Shown in pieces: positions 7,888-16,368 of a stretch of DNA of 64,000 nt (its first letter is position 1; each line of letters starts with the position of its first letter). The notes below the pieces were generated by a model. It ran no database searches. It saw only the letters and a list, made by a program, of their open reading frames with translations, and had not been told where the DNA came from. The stretch comes from GCA-003244245 sp050699875 (GTDB taxonomy: Bacteria; Actinomycetota; Actinomycetes; Mycobacteriales; Pseudonocardiaceae): contig JBOHFX010000146.1 in NCBI GenBank assembly GCA_050699875.1, positions 18,143 to 82,142 of the forward strand, written 5' to 3'. A program made the translations under genes and the position numbers.

Positions 7888-9015
7888 TTAGTGCGCAGCC
7901 CGCCCGGCGAGAATTGTCCGGATGGCCCGGCGGTCGGGTTTGCCGATTGCGCGCAGCGGCAGCGCGTCGAACAGGACAATCTCCTTGGGAACCTGCGCGG
8001 GGGTCAGCAGACGTCGGGCGGCGACATGCAGCGCGTCCGGGTCCGGCGGCTGCTCAGGATCGGCAGGTATCACCACGGCGGTGACCCGCTCTCCCCACTC
8101 CGGGTCGGGTATGCCCACCACGCAGGCTGCCGCGACTCCGGCAAGGCCGGTGAGCACTGCCTCCACCTCGGCTGGGGATACATTGAGCCCGCCGGTGATG
8201 ATCGCGTCGTCGGCTCGGCCGAGCACCCGCAGCCGACCCTGCGAGTCGAGTTGCCCGAGATCGCAGGTCCGGAACCAGCCGTCGCGAAACGCGACGGCGG
8301 TCTCCTCAGGCGCATCGAGGTATCCGGTGGCCAGCACCGGCCCGGCCAGCTCGATCGTCGCACTGCTGTCCACCCGGATCTGTATCCCGTTCAGCGGCCA
8401 CCCGTCATAGACGCAGCCGCCCGCGGTCTCGGTCATGCCGTAGCTGGTCACCAGGGCTATACCCGCCTCCCGGGCTCGCCGCAGCAACGCCTCCGGTATG
8501 GCGGAACCACCCAGTAATACCGCGTCGAAGCGGGCGAGTAGGCCCGGATCTCTGTCGAGGAGCCGGACCAGCTGGGTGGGCACCAGTGCCGTGTAGCACC
8601 GCCCGGGCGCCCCGGCTAGTTCCTCGGCCGCGGCGCCGAACGCGATCGGGTCGAACCCGCCGCGTAGGCCGAACACCGCGGGCGGGGTGCCCGCGAGCAC
8701 GGCGCGAACCAGCACCTGCAGCCCCGCGACGTGCTGGACGGGCAGCGCCAGCAACCACCGGCCGGGACCACCGAGCCGGGCATGGCAAGCTGCAGCCGAG
8801 GCACCCAGCGCGGCAGCGCTGAGCTGCACCCACTTGGCCTCCCCGGTTGAGCCTGAGGTGGTCATGACGACCTGGCCGGGGCCCGGGTCGCGAGGCGGAT
8901 GGCGTTGCTCCGGTCCTAGCGGTACGACTGCCTCGCCTCCGCCGAGCATGGCGTGCAGCGCGGCGTCCAACTCCCAGATCGCCTCCGGAGACCCATCACA
9001 CCGGATCACCCGCAC
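7888..9015 (-). CDS. menE: o-succinylbenzoate-CoA ligase
   Basis: MenE activates o-succinylbenzoate to its CoA thioester for MenB. The 375-residue protein is shorter than generic acyl-CoA synthetases but normal for actinobacterial MenE. Adenylation motifs are clear: VVMTTSGSTGEAKWVQLSAA (P-loop A3), SYGMTETAGGCVYDG (A5), then RTCDLGQLDSQGRLRVLGRA (A7-A8) and INGG-type LNVSPAEVEAVL. The catalytic Lys region is IGKPDRRAIRTIL near the C-terminus. The start is GTG 9015. The gene lies 141 bp upstream of the secreted protein gene and probably shares transcription with menA. Confidence 0.95.
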   Translation of the reverse strand: MRVIRCDGSPEAIWELDAALHAMLGGGEAVVPLGPEQRHPPRDPGPGQVVMTTSGSTGEAKWVQLSAAALGASAAACHARLGGPGRWLLALPVQHVAGLQVLVRAVLAGTPPAVFGLRGGFDPIAFGAAAEELAGAPGRCYTALVPTQLVRLLDRDPGLLARFDAVLLGGSAIPEALLRRAREAGIALVTSYGMTETAGGCVYDGWPLNGIQIRVDSSATIELAGPVLATGYLDAPEETAVAFRDGWFRTCDLGQLDSQGRLRVLGRADDAIITGGLNVSPAEVEAVLTGLAGVAAACVVGIPDPEWGERVTAVVIPADPEQPPDPDALHVAARRLLTPAQVPKEIVLFDALPLRAIGKPDRRAIRTILAGRAAH

Positions 9016-9354
9016 CGGGCGACCGCCCTCGACGTGCCGACCGTTTCCCGGGTCCCCAACTCGACGTCAGCGTTGCGGGTCTCGCTGCGGGCAGCTGTGC
9101 TGTCGAGTCCGGGATACGTGATGCACCAGGGCATCGTGCTCTCTGGCCTCCCCGTAACTCGCTGCCGATCCCGAACCGTACCGGTCTGCGACGGGTCGGA
9201 TGTCCGCCGCGCTCGATCCGCAGCGGACTGGTTTCCCCAGTTTTGCCGGAGCCACTCGGCCGGCACGTCGCGTATCGCGATACGTCGAGGGTGGAGACTA
9301 GCTACTCAAGAGCGGTTCTCAGCCCTTCCCCGAAATCGGGATGCGTTGACCGTC

Positions 9355-9399
<45 letters not shown>

Positions 9400-9479
9400 T
9401 GCTGCCCGGTCAGTGGGAGTGATACCGCGGTCAGGGAATGCGTGCCGATCGGCAGTGGCGAGGGTCGGCCGTGTCTGTA

Positions 9480-9545
9480 CGTCGTGAACTCGACGGCACC
9501 GACATCCCCGTTCGCTGAAACGTTGGTGATGTCGAGTTCACGACG
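9480..9545. repeat. Long inverted repeat (15-bp perfect arms)
   Basis: The arms cgtcgtgaactcgac (9480-9494) and gtcgagttcacgacg (9531-9545) are perfect complements separated by 36 bases. The spacer itself has partial symmetry (cgtt...aacg near its centre and caccgac facing gttggtg), as if a longer palindrome had partly decayed. It could form a cruciform or an RNA hairpin. I suspect a dispersed intergenic palindrome rather than a specific operator. Confidence 0.75.
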
Positions 9546-9698
9546 GGTTGGTTCCTCAGCTCTCCAGTTAATCTCCAGCTGTCCGCAGCTTGTCCGCAAG
9601 ACGCTGTAAAGCCAAAGAATGCCGTGTAACGCCTCGAACGGTGAAAGTGCTGAACAGAGGCAGTGCAACCATGATCCTCGCAGGTCGGAAAACCCCAG

Positions 9699-10598
9699 TT
9701 AGTAGTACCAGGGAAATGGAGACCAGTCGGGGGGTCGCTTCTGGAGGAAGGCGTCGCGGCCCTCGACGGCCTCGTCGGTCATGTACGCCAGCCGGGTGGC
9801 CTCACCGGCGAAGAGCTGCTGGCCTACCAGACCGTCGTCGATCAGGTTGAACGCGTACTTGAGCATCCGCTGCGCGGTGGGCGACTTGGCGTTGACGGCG
9901 CTGGCCCACTCCAGCGCGGTCGTCTCCAGGCAGTCGTGCTGCACCACCGCATTGACCATGCCCATCCGGTGTGCATCGGCCGCGCTGTACTCCCGCCCGA
10001 GAAAGAAGATCTCCCGGGCGAACTTCTGGCCTACCTGCCGAGCCAGATAGGCCGAGCCGAACCCGCCGTCGAAGGACCCGACGTCGGCGTCGGTCTGCTT
10101 GAACCTGGCGTGCTCGGCCGACGCCAGGGTCAGATCGCACACCACATGCAATGAGTGCCCGCCGCCGGCCGCCCAGCCCGGCACCACCGCGATGATCACC
10201 TTGGGCATGAACCTGATCAGCCGCTGGCACTCCAGGATGTGCAGCCGACCGGTGCGCGCGGGATCGACGGTGTCGGCCGTCTCCCCGGACGCGTATCGGT
10301 AGCCGGAGCGACCTCGGATCCGCTGGTCCCCGCCCGAACAAAACGCCCAGCCGCCGTCCCGCGGCGAGGGCCCGTTGCCGGTCAGCAGCACGCATCCCAC
10401 GTCCGAGGTCATCCGGGCGTGATCCAGCGCCCGGTACAGCTCGTCCACCGTGGACGGGCGGAAGGCGTTGCGTACCTCCGGCCGGTCGAAGGCGATCCGG
10501 ACGGTGCCGTGCGCCACCGCGCGGTGGTAGGTGATGTCGACGAAGTCGAAGCCCTCGACACTGCGCCACGCTGAAGGATCAAACAGCTCGGAGACCAT
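9699..10598 (-). CDS. menB: 1,4-dihydroxy-2-naphthoyl-CoA synthase
   Basis: MenB is a crotonase-fold enzyme that cyclises o-succinylbenzoyl-CoA to 1,4-dihydroxy-2-naphthoyl-CoA. The 299-residue sequence has the oxyanion-hole segments FCSGGDQRIRG and VPGWAAGGGHSLHVVCDLTL and the conserved ADVGSFDGGFGSAYLARQVG loop. The C-terminal FLQKRPPDWSPFPWYY is characteristic of MenB. ATG 10598 is preferred over an upstream frame extension because it gives the typical MVSELFDP start. It is divergent from menD. A 14-bp motif shared with the purN leader lies 56 bp upstream. Confidence 0.96.
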   Translation of the reverse strand: MVSELFDPSAWRSVEGFDFVDITYHRAVAHGTVRIAFDRPEVRNAFRPSTVDELYRALDHARMTSDVGCVLLTGNGPSPRDGGWAFCSGGDQRIRGRSGYRYASGETADTVDPARTGRLHILECQRLIRFMPKVIIAVVPGWAAGGGHSLHVVCDLTLASAEHARFKQTDADVGSFDGGFGSAYLARQVGQKFAREIFFLGREYSAADAHRMGMVNAVVQHDCLETTALEWASAVNAKSPTAQRMLKYAFNLIDDGLVGQQLFAGEATRLAYMTDEAVEGRDAFLQKRPPDWSPFPWYY

Positions 10599-10951
10599 GC
10601 GGCACGCTATCGATACCACCCGATCGCTCGTTGAAGGAACCCAGTTATAAGTGGCCACTCACGGGTAGCGAACGTTGGCGAGGTTGCGGTAACCCCGATG
10701 CCCAACGGGTCGACCCGGGCGCTGTTAATGGTTTTCGGGCTGTTGCCCAACCGGGGTTGCGCGGCGCACGCGCACACCACCAAACCTGCGGTGCCGCTGG
10801 TGCCGCAGCGGTACTCCCGGAGCGCGGGTGTGGAGCTGTCCACGGAAGGCACACGGCTCCTTGACACCACCACCGGCCGCGGGCATGACATGCCGGTAGG
10901 TCTCGCCCCCTTACCAGCTGTGTACAGGGTGGCAGGGCATGCTGACCACTC
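10599..10951. promoter_or_regulatory. Divergent menB/menD control region
   Basis: These 353 bases separate menB (minus) and menD (plus) and must contain both promoters. The 14-mer gccactcacgggta at 10654-10667 also occurs as the right arm of the inverted repeat before purN. A TTGACA at 10861-10866 could serve as a -35 box for menD but has no convincing partner -10. A short open frame at 10698-10955 has no recognisable similarity and I do not call it. menC, found upstream of menD in M. tuberculosis, is not here. Confidence 0.5.
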
Positions 10952-12649
10952 ATGAACCCGTCCACCGCGCTGGCCACGGTGCTGGTCGATGAGCTGGTGC
11001 GGTGCGGAATGCAGCACGCTGTGCTCTGCCCAGGGTCGCGCAACGCGCCGCTGTCGTTCGCCCTACACGCCGCCGAGCAGGCCGGGCGGTTGACCTTGCA
11101 CGTCCGGATCGACGAGCGCTCCGCGGCATTTCTGGCCCTGGGGCTGGCACTGCGGTCTAGCCGGCCGGTGCCGGTGGTGTGCACGTCAGGCACGGCGGCG
11201 GCAAACCTGCACCCGGCGGTGCTGGAGGCCCACCACGCCGGGATCCCGCTGCTGGCGGTCACCGCCGACCGCCCGGCCGAGTTGGTCGGTACCGGGGCCA
11301 ACCAGTCGGTGCACCAAGCCGGACTCTTCGGCGCCGCGGTCCGCGCGGCGCCGCCGGTGGCGGCGCCCTCGGACTGCGAGCAGCAAGCGCATTGGCGCTC
11401 CACGGTGGACCGAGCGATCGCGGCCGCGCGCGGTGCCCTGGGCGGTGGGCCGGGGCCGGTGCACCTCAACGTCCCGTTGCGCGAGCCGCTGGTGCCCCCA
11501 CCAGACCCAGCGCCGCACCGGTTGGCGGCTCTTGAAGGCCGACCAACCGGCGCGCCGTGGACTGCGGTGCCCGCGGGATCGCCGGTCCGTGTCGAGGTGG
11601 AGCTGGACCTGAGCCGGCGCACGCTGGTGATTGCCGGTCATGGAGCCGCCCCGGCGCCACCGGGGCTGCCGCTGGTGGCCGAGCCGACCGCACCAAGCTG
11701 GCCGGACGCCCTGGCGAGTGGGCCGTGGCTGCTGGGCTCGCCGCTCCTCGAGCACCTGCGGCCAGCGCAGGTTCTGGTGCTGGGCCGCCCCACCCTGCAC
11801 CGGCCGGTACAGCGCCTGCTGGCTGACCCGTCAGTAGCTGTCACCCTCCTCACCGACCGTCCGGAGTGGACCGATGTGGCCGGCACCGCGGTCGCCGTGG
11901 GCACCGCGCTGCGCTGCACCGGCGTGCCTGACCCGGGATGGTTGCGACGCTGGCAGCAGGCCGACGAAACAGCCGCAGCCGCGGTGGGTTCCGTACTGGA
12001 CAGGAACTCCGAGAGCACCGGTCTCGGAGTAGCCCGGCGGCTATTGCCCGCGCTACCGGTTGGGGCGCTGCTGCTGCTCGGGTCATCCAATCCGATCCGC
12101 GACGTGTCGCTGGCCGCCCGGCCGCGTGGCGGCCTGACCGTGCTGGCCAACCGGGGCGTCGCAGGCATCGATGGTGCGATCGCCACCGCAACCGGGGCGG
12201 CGCTGGTGCATGGCGGGCCAGGCTATGCCCTGGTCGGGGACCTGACGTTCCTGCACGACGCCAACGGTCTGTCGGCCGGTCCGCACGAGGCTCGCCCTGA
12301 CTTGACCGTGGTGGTCGCCAACGACGACGGTGGCGGTGTCTTCGGTCTGCTGGAGCAGGGTGCCTCGGAGTATGCCGACGCCTTCGAACGGGTCTTCGGC
12401 ACACCTCAGGGCACCGACCTCGCAGCTCTGTGTGCCGCGCATCACGTGCCGCATGCCAGGGTGCCTGCCGGGGAGTTGGCCGATGCCCTGGCCCCGGCCC
12501 GGGGTGTGCGCGTCGTGGAGGTCCGCACCGAGCGGACCGGTCTGCGCGCCCTGCACAATCGGATCCGGACCGCGGTGGCTGCGGCCGTGGGCCCATCGGT
12601 CGGTGACCGGATGTCCAGTCAAGGCGCCTCACTGGCGCCGGGGAGGTGA
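10952..12649 (+). CDS. menD: 2-succinyl-5-enolpyruvyl-6-hydroxy-3-cyclohexene-1-carboxylate synthase
   Basis: MenD is the thiamine-diphosphate enzyme that joins isochorismate and 2-oxoglutarate, the first committed step toward menaquinone. The 565-residue protein begins LATVLVDELVRCGMQHAVLC and carries CPGSRNAPLS (substrate side), the ThDP glutamate region RIDERSAAFLALGLA and the CTSGTAAANLHPAVLEAHHA loop. The C-terminal ThDP/Mg motif is GDLTFLHDANGL ending VVANDDGGGVF. The start is ATG 10952. The stop overlaps the downstream peptidase gene region, so the two are likely co-transcribed. MenF, its substrate supplier, is encoded 1.8 kb downstream on the other strand. Confidence 0.96.
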   Translation: MNPSTALATVLVDELVRCGMQHAVLCPGSRNAPLSFALHAAEQAGRLTLHVRIDERSAAFLALGLALRSSRPVPVVCTSGTAAANLHPAVLEAHHAGIPLLAVTADRPAELVGTGANQSVHQAGLFGAAVRAAPPVAAPSDCEQQAHWRSTVDRAIAAARGALGGGPGPVHLNVPLREPLVPPPDPAPHRLAALEGRPTGAPWTAVPAGSPVRVEVELDLSRRTLVIAGHGAAPAPPGLPLVAEPTAPSWPDALASGPWLLGSPLLEHLRPAQVLVLGRPTLHRPVQRLLADPSVAVTLLTDRPEWTDVAGTAVAVGTALRCTGVPDPGWLRRWQQADETAAAAVGSVLDRNSESTGLGVARRLLPALPVGALLLLGSSNPIRDVSLAARPRGGLTVLANRGVAGIDGAIATATGAALVHGGPGYALVGDLTFLHDANGLSAGPHEARPDLTVVVANDDGGGVFGLLEQGASEYADAFERVFGTPQGTDLAALCAAHHVPHARVPAGELADALAPARGVRVVEVRTERTGLRALHNRIRTAVAAAVGPSVGDRMSSQGASLAPGR

Positions 12650-12651
12650 CC

Positions 12652-14145
12652 ATGCGGAAACGGGCGCTGTGGATCGGGCCGGTGCTGGCGCTGTTGCTGG
12701 TGGCTATCGCGTTGGTGTACCCGTGGCGCACCTCGCAACCCCCTGCCACCCCGAGCCCACCACCGCCCGCCCTCGACGCACCGCCTTCCCCCACCGCGGC
12801 ACCCCAGATAGGCGCCGACGGCATCGGGGACCCGTACTTCCCGCTCAAAGGCAACGGCGGCTACGACGTCACCGGATATGACATCCAGGTCCGCTACGAC
12901 CCGCCCACCGACCGGCTCGAGGGCCGCACCACAATCACCGCCCGGACCACCGCGTACCTGTCCCGATTCAACCTCGACCTGAAGGTTCCCGCCTCGGCTG
13001 TCACCGTGGATGACCGGCCGGCCGAGATCCATCAGAACGATGGCGAGCTGCAGATCACCCCGGCCGCTCCGGTGCCGGCCGGAGCGCCGATGACGGTGCG
13101 GGTGGACTACGCCGGGATACCCTCGAGCATCCCGGGTGGCGGAACCGCCGGCGACCAGCCATGGAACCGCACCGCCGACGGCGGTGCGATCGCACTGGGC
13201 GAGCCTGAAAGCGCGGCCTGGTGGTACCCGTCAAACGACCATCCCTCGGACAAGGCGACCTTCGCGGTCACTGCCACCGTGCCCGCCGGCGTGGAGGCGA
13301 TCTCCAACGGGGCCCTGCTCGGTGGTCCGGAGCCGGTTGAGCCGGGCTGGGAGCGGTGGCGCTGGCAAGTGAGCGAGCCGATGGCCACCTACCTGGCATT
13401 CGTCGCGATCGGCGACTACGACATCGTCCGCGGGAATACGCGCTTCGGTCTGTACCTGGCCGCTTACGCGCGGGGCCTCGACCCTCAGCTCGCGGCCGAT
13501 GCCCGGGCCTCGGTGGAACGGACACCCGAGATCGCCGAGTTCCTTTCCGACGTCTTTGGCCCCTACCCGTTTCGCCAACTCGGTGGTGTGGTGCCAAACG
13601 CGCCCAACCAGGGCTTCGCGCTGGAGACCCAGACTCGCCCGGTGTACTCGCCGGTGTTCTTCCTTGGCGGCCAGGACATCGGAGTAGTGGTGCACGAGCT
13701 GGCCCATCAGTGGTTCGGGGACAGCGTCTCGCTGCGTCACTGGCGGGACATCTGGCTCAACGAAGGTTTCGCCACCTATGCGGAATGGCTGTACTCCGAG
13801 CGGACCGGCGGTCTCACCGCGCAGCAGATGGCAGAGCAGCGCTACGCGAGCACCCCCGCCGACGCCGCGTTCTGGAAGATCCCGCCTGGGAACCCCGGCG
13901 CTGCTGGGGTACTCGACGGACCGGTCTATGTGCGCGGAGCGATGGCGCTGCAGGCGCTTCGGGCAGAGGTAGGGGACGAGGACTTCTTCACCGCGCTGCG
14001 CACCTGGACCACCGAGCGGGCCGGTGGCAACGGTTCGGTGCAGGACTTCCTGGCCGTCGTCGAACGAGTCTCCGGTGAGCAGGTCGATGGCGTAGCCCAA
14101 ACCTGGCTGTTCACCCCCAGCCGCCCACCCGCACCTCCCTCGTGA
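12652..14145 (+). CDS. M1 family zinc metallopeptidase (aminopeptidase N-like), exported
   Basis: A gluzincin-type peptidase of 497 residues. The zinc site HELAHQWFG starts at residue 348, and the third ligand Glu is in NEGFATYAEW about 20 residues later. Further features are the exopeptidase-type loop (here GFALETQTRPVYSP) and a short M1 C-terminal region without the long helical domain of full aminopeptidase N. The N-terminus is a membrane anchor or signal (ALWIGPVLALLLVAIALVYP) followed by a Pro-rich linker, so it acts outside the membrane. ATG 12652 is chosen because GGGGAGG ends 5 bases upstream; GTG 12646 is an alternative. It follows menD directly. Confidence 0.93.
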   Translation: MRKRALWIGPVLALLLVAIALVYPWRTSQPPATPSPPPPALDAPPSPTAAPQIGADGIGDPYFPLKGNGGYDVTGYDIQVRYDPPTDRLEGRTTITARTTAYLSRFNLDLKVPASAVTVDDRPAEIHQNDGELQITPAAPVPAGAPMTVRVDYAGIPSSIPGGGTAGDQPWNRTADGGAIALGEPESAAWWYPSNDHPSDKATFAVTATVPAGVEAISNGALLGGPEPVEPGWERWRWQVSEPMATYLAFVAIGDYDIVRGNTRFGLYLAAYARGLDPQLAADARASVERTPEIAEFLSDVFGPYPFRQLGGVVPNAPNQGFALETQTRPVYSPVFFLGGQDIGVVVHELAHQWFGDSVSLRHWRDIWLNEGFATYAEWLYSERTGGLTAQQMAEQRYASTPADAAFWKIPPGNPGAAGVLDGPVYVRGAMALQALRAEVGDEDFFTALRTWTTERAGGNGSVQDFLAVVERVSGEQVDGVAQTWLFTPSRPPAPPS

Positions 14146-14200
14146 CGAGCGAGCCCCTACTGGCACATCCGAGTCGCCCACGAACCTTCGTTGACATAGA

Positions 14201-14419
14201 CCTCCGTGGGACGATCTGGAGCCGATCGAGGATGGGGCGCTCGTGCCAGGCGTTCGGTTGGAGTGGGACGGCAAGACGGCCGAGGTACCGCGACTACGGC
14301 TACCGCTGCAGGTCGTCGAGACGGTCAACCCCTCACGCCCCGACCGCGGCACCCCATCCTCCGACCGATCCCGACGATGGCTGGTGCAACAAGCCGATCT
14401 GGGATGGACAACCTCCTCG
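14201..14419 (+). pseudogene. Remnant of a site-specific (adenine) DNA methyltransferase, frameshifted
   Basis: No intact gene lies between the M1 peptidase and menF, but three frames hold consecutive pieces of one family. Frame 2 reads DDLEPIEDGALVPGV, then EVPRLRLPLQVVETVNPSR (to about 14338). Frame 3 then gives DDGWCNKPIW (from 14373). After one more base the next frame gives DNLL. From memory of the family, intact methyltransferases have a stretch close to LPFQVVETINESR followed by WRNKLIWGDNLL. The order and spacing fit, so this looks like a short decayed fragment with at least two frameshifts. The catalytic DPPY region is absent. Confidence 0.55.
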
Positions 14420-14461
14420 GGCCTCCGGTATCCGCGAGCATGTCGACGCGCCCGAACCAAC

Positions 14462-15697
14462 TCACGAGCCCTCCAGAGCATCCCGGATCGGGACCAGCTT
14501 CGCAGCGGCCTCGGCGACCTCCGAGTCGGGGTCGGAACCGGCCACGATCCCGCAGCCGGCGAACAACCGGGCGAACCGGCCAACGACTTGAGCGCAGCGC
14601 AGCGCGATGCCCAGCTCGCCGTCTCCAGCGGCGTCGACCCAGCCCACCGGCCCGGCGTAGCGGCCGCGGTCCATCGCCTCCAGCTCGCCGATCGTGTTGA
14701 CCGCGGCCGGGGTGGGGGTACCACCCACAGCGGCGGTGGGGTGCACGGCATCAGCCAGGGTGAGCAACGGGGGGCCTGCGGGGTGCAACGCCCCGCGCAC
14801 CTCGGTGGCCAGGTGCAGCACATTGCGTAGCTGCAGGACGCTGGGTGCCGTGGGGACCACCAGGTCGGTGCAGAATGGCCGCAACGCTTGGGCCAGCGAG
14901 TCCACCGCGTAGCTGTGCTCGTCGCGATCTTTGGTCGAGCCTAGTAGTTCGGCGGCCAGCACCCCGGGAGCGACACCGTCATGCGGCCAGCTGGTGCCGG
15001 CCAGGACCCGGGAGAGCACCTCGGTGCCGCGCCGGCGCAGCAGCAACTCAGGGGTAGCGCCCACCAGATGGTCCACCGCGAACGTCCAGCAGGCCGGGTA
15101 CCGGGCGGCCAGCCCGTGCAGCAGAAACCGGGGGTCCAGCGGCTCATCGGCGACCGCGAGCAGATCGTGTGCGAGCACCACCTTCGCCGGAACCGACCCG
15201 TCACGCATCCGGGACACCGCCCGCGCGACCGCGTTGCGCCATGCAGCCACCGGCAGCTCACCGTCGAAGTAGCGCAGGCCACGGGGACGCTGCACCGGTA
15301 TCACCGGCTCGGTCACGATGCCGGTCTCGAACTCGGTGACCCAGGTCCGGCCGTCTCGCCTGCCCACCACGACCCGTGGTACCACCAGCACCGAGCTGCC
15401 CGGAGACTCGTCGAAAGCCAGGCTGGCGAAGGCTACCGGGCCGCTGCCCGGTAGCCGGACCTCGTCACGGTTGTCCAGCTCAGAGCAGAAGGACTCCCAC
15501 CAGTCCTGGGCACGGGTGAAGCGGTGCGGCCCTTCGGTGCACACCCGGGCCACCTCGCCCCAGGCCACCAATCCCTCACCCGCATGCACCCAGGACAGCA
15601 CCCCCCGAGGGGAGGGCAACATTTCGAGCAGGTCGGTACCGCCCCGCACCAGATGCGAGCGCACGACCAGGCGGTCAGTCAGCGGCGCGGTGGTCAC
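14462..15697 (-). CDS. menF: Isochorismate synthase
   Basis: This enzyme isomerises chorismate to isochorismate, the substrate of MenD. The 411-residue protein has the chorismate-binding domain in its C-terminal half: VPAKVVLAHDLLAVADEPLD, PELLLRRRGTEVLSRVLAGT, then LLTLADAVHPTAAVGGTPTP, GELEAMDRGRYAGPVGWVDA and LFAGCGIVAGSDPDSEVAEA. These are the metal- and substrate-binding segments of the MenF/EntC family. With no siderophore genes in the window and five other men genes, a menaquinone role is more likely than a siderophore role. The start is GTG 15697. It lies on the strand opposite to menD and mgtA. Confidence 0.93.
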   Translation of the reverse strand: MTTAPLTDRLVVRSHLVRGGTDLLEMLPSPRGVLSWVHAGEGLVAWGEVARVCTEGPHRFTRAQDWWESFCSELDNRDEVRLPGSGPVAFASLAFDESPGSSVLVVPRVVVGRRDGRTWVTEFETGIVTEPVIPVQRPRGLRYFDGELPVAAWRNAVARAVSRMRDGSVPAKVVLAHDLLAVADEPLDPRFLLHGLAARYPACWTFAVDHLVGATPELLLRRRGTEVLSRVLAGTSWPHDGVAPGVLAAELLGSTKDRDEHSYAVDSLAQALRPFCTDLVVPTAPSVLQLRNVLHLATEVRGALHPAGPPLLTLADAVHPTAAVGGTPTPAAVNTIGELEAMDRGRYAGPVGWVDAAGDGELGIALRCAQVVGRFARLFAGCGIVAGSDPDSEVAEAAAKLVPIRDALEGS

Positions 15698-15740
15698 GTC
15701 GTCAGCGTATTAGGGCTGACGACGACGGCATCCTGGGCGC

Positions 15741-15780
15741 GTCGATCCGCGTCGATCCGCGTCGATCCGCGTCGACTCGC
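15741..15780 (+). repeat. 10-bp tandem repeat upstream of the DUF3592 gene
   Basis: Three exact copies of gtcgatccgc are followed by a fourth degenerate copy (gtcgactcgc). They lie between the divergent menF and DUF3592 genes, 29 bp before the latter's start. They may be replication slippage or a set of phased binding sites about one helical turn apart. Confidence 0.8.
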
Positions 15781-15808
15781 CGTCGCGGCGGCGGCTACGC
15801 TACCCCCG

Positions 15809-16270
15809 ATGATCGCTGTGGTTACCGGGCGCGTTGCTGGTGCCACCCGACGGACCCTCGGCAGGAGGCGCTGGCCGGCGTGGTGGGTGCCGGTCGCTGC
15901 GGCGGTTCTGGTAACCGGACTGATCACGATGGCGCTGGCTGGGGCGGCGCTCGACGACGCCAGAATCGACGCTCGCACCGGTTACGGCACCGCCCAGGTG
16001 CTCGCGGTGACCCCGATGCGGACGTTGGTGCAATTCGCCACGCCCGACGGCAAGGTGTACCGCCCGAAGGAAGGGGTGGCCTACCCATCGGGGCTGCGGG
16101 AGGGCCAGCTGGTGCGGGTGGAGTACGACAGCCTCGACCCCGATCAGGTTCGCGTCGCGGGGCGGACCTGGGCGGTGGGCGCGGCATCGGCGTCGATCAC
16201 GCTGGTGACAGTGTGGGTGTTGGTGGTGCCGGCTATCTGGTGGTTGCGGCGCCAGAGCCGACCTGCGTAG
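15809..16270 (+). CDS. DUF3592 family membrane protein
   Basis: A 153-residue protein with two transmembrane helices (WVPVAAAVLVTGLITMALAG near residue 26 and ASASITLVTVWVLVVPAIWW near the end). They enclose an extracytoplasmic beta-rich segment: GTAQVLAVTPMRTLVQFATP, EGQLVRVEYDSLDPDQVRVA. This is the DUF3592 layout, the counterpart of M. tuberculosis Rv0556, which also lies between menD and mgtA. No enzymatic role is known. ATG 15809 is the start that gives a normal first helix; a longer upstream frame would run through the tandem repeat and is rejected. Confidence 0.82.
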   Translation: MIAVVTGRVAGATRRTLGRRRWPAWWVPVAAAVLVTGLITMALAGAALDDARIDARTGYGTAQVLAVTPMRTLVQFATPDGKVYRPKEGVAYPSGLREGQLVRVEYDSLDPDQVRVAGRTWAVGAASASITLVTVWVLVVPAIWWLRRQSRPA

Positions 16271-16368
16271 GGGGCACATCGGTGAGGTACGAGGAGTTCG
16301 CCAGGAGTTTCGCAGTGCGACATGGTCGCTTCGCCTTTACTCCAGACCTCGCCGACACGGTCAGCGGC

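Noticed and set aside
10698..10955. An 85-codon frame in the menB/menD gap
   Set aside because: No similarity, no ribosome site, and it overlaps the menD start in another frame.
13231..14823. A long minus-strand open frame of 530 codons
   Set aside because: It is the complement of the M1 peptidase gene and part of menF. It has no ribosome site or family motif, and the plus-strand gene has intact zinc-site residues.
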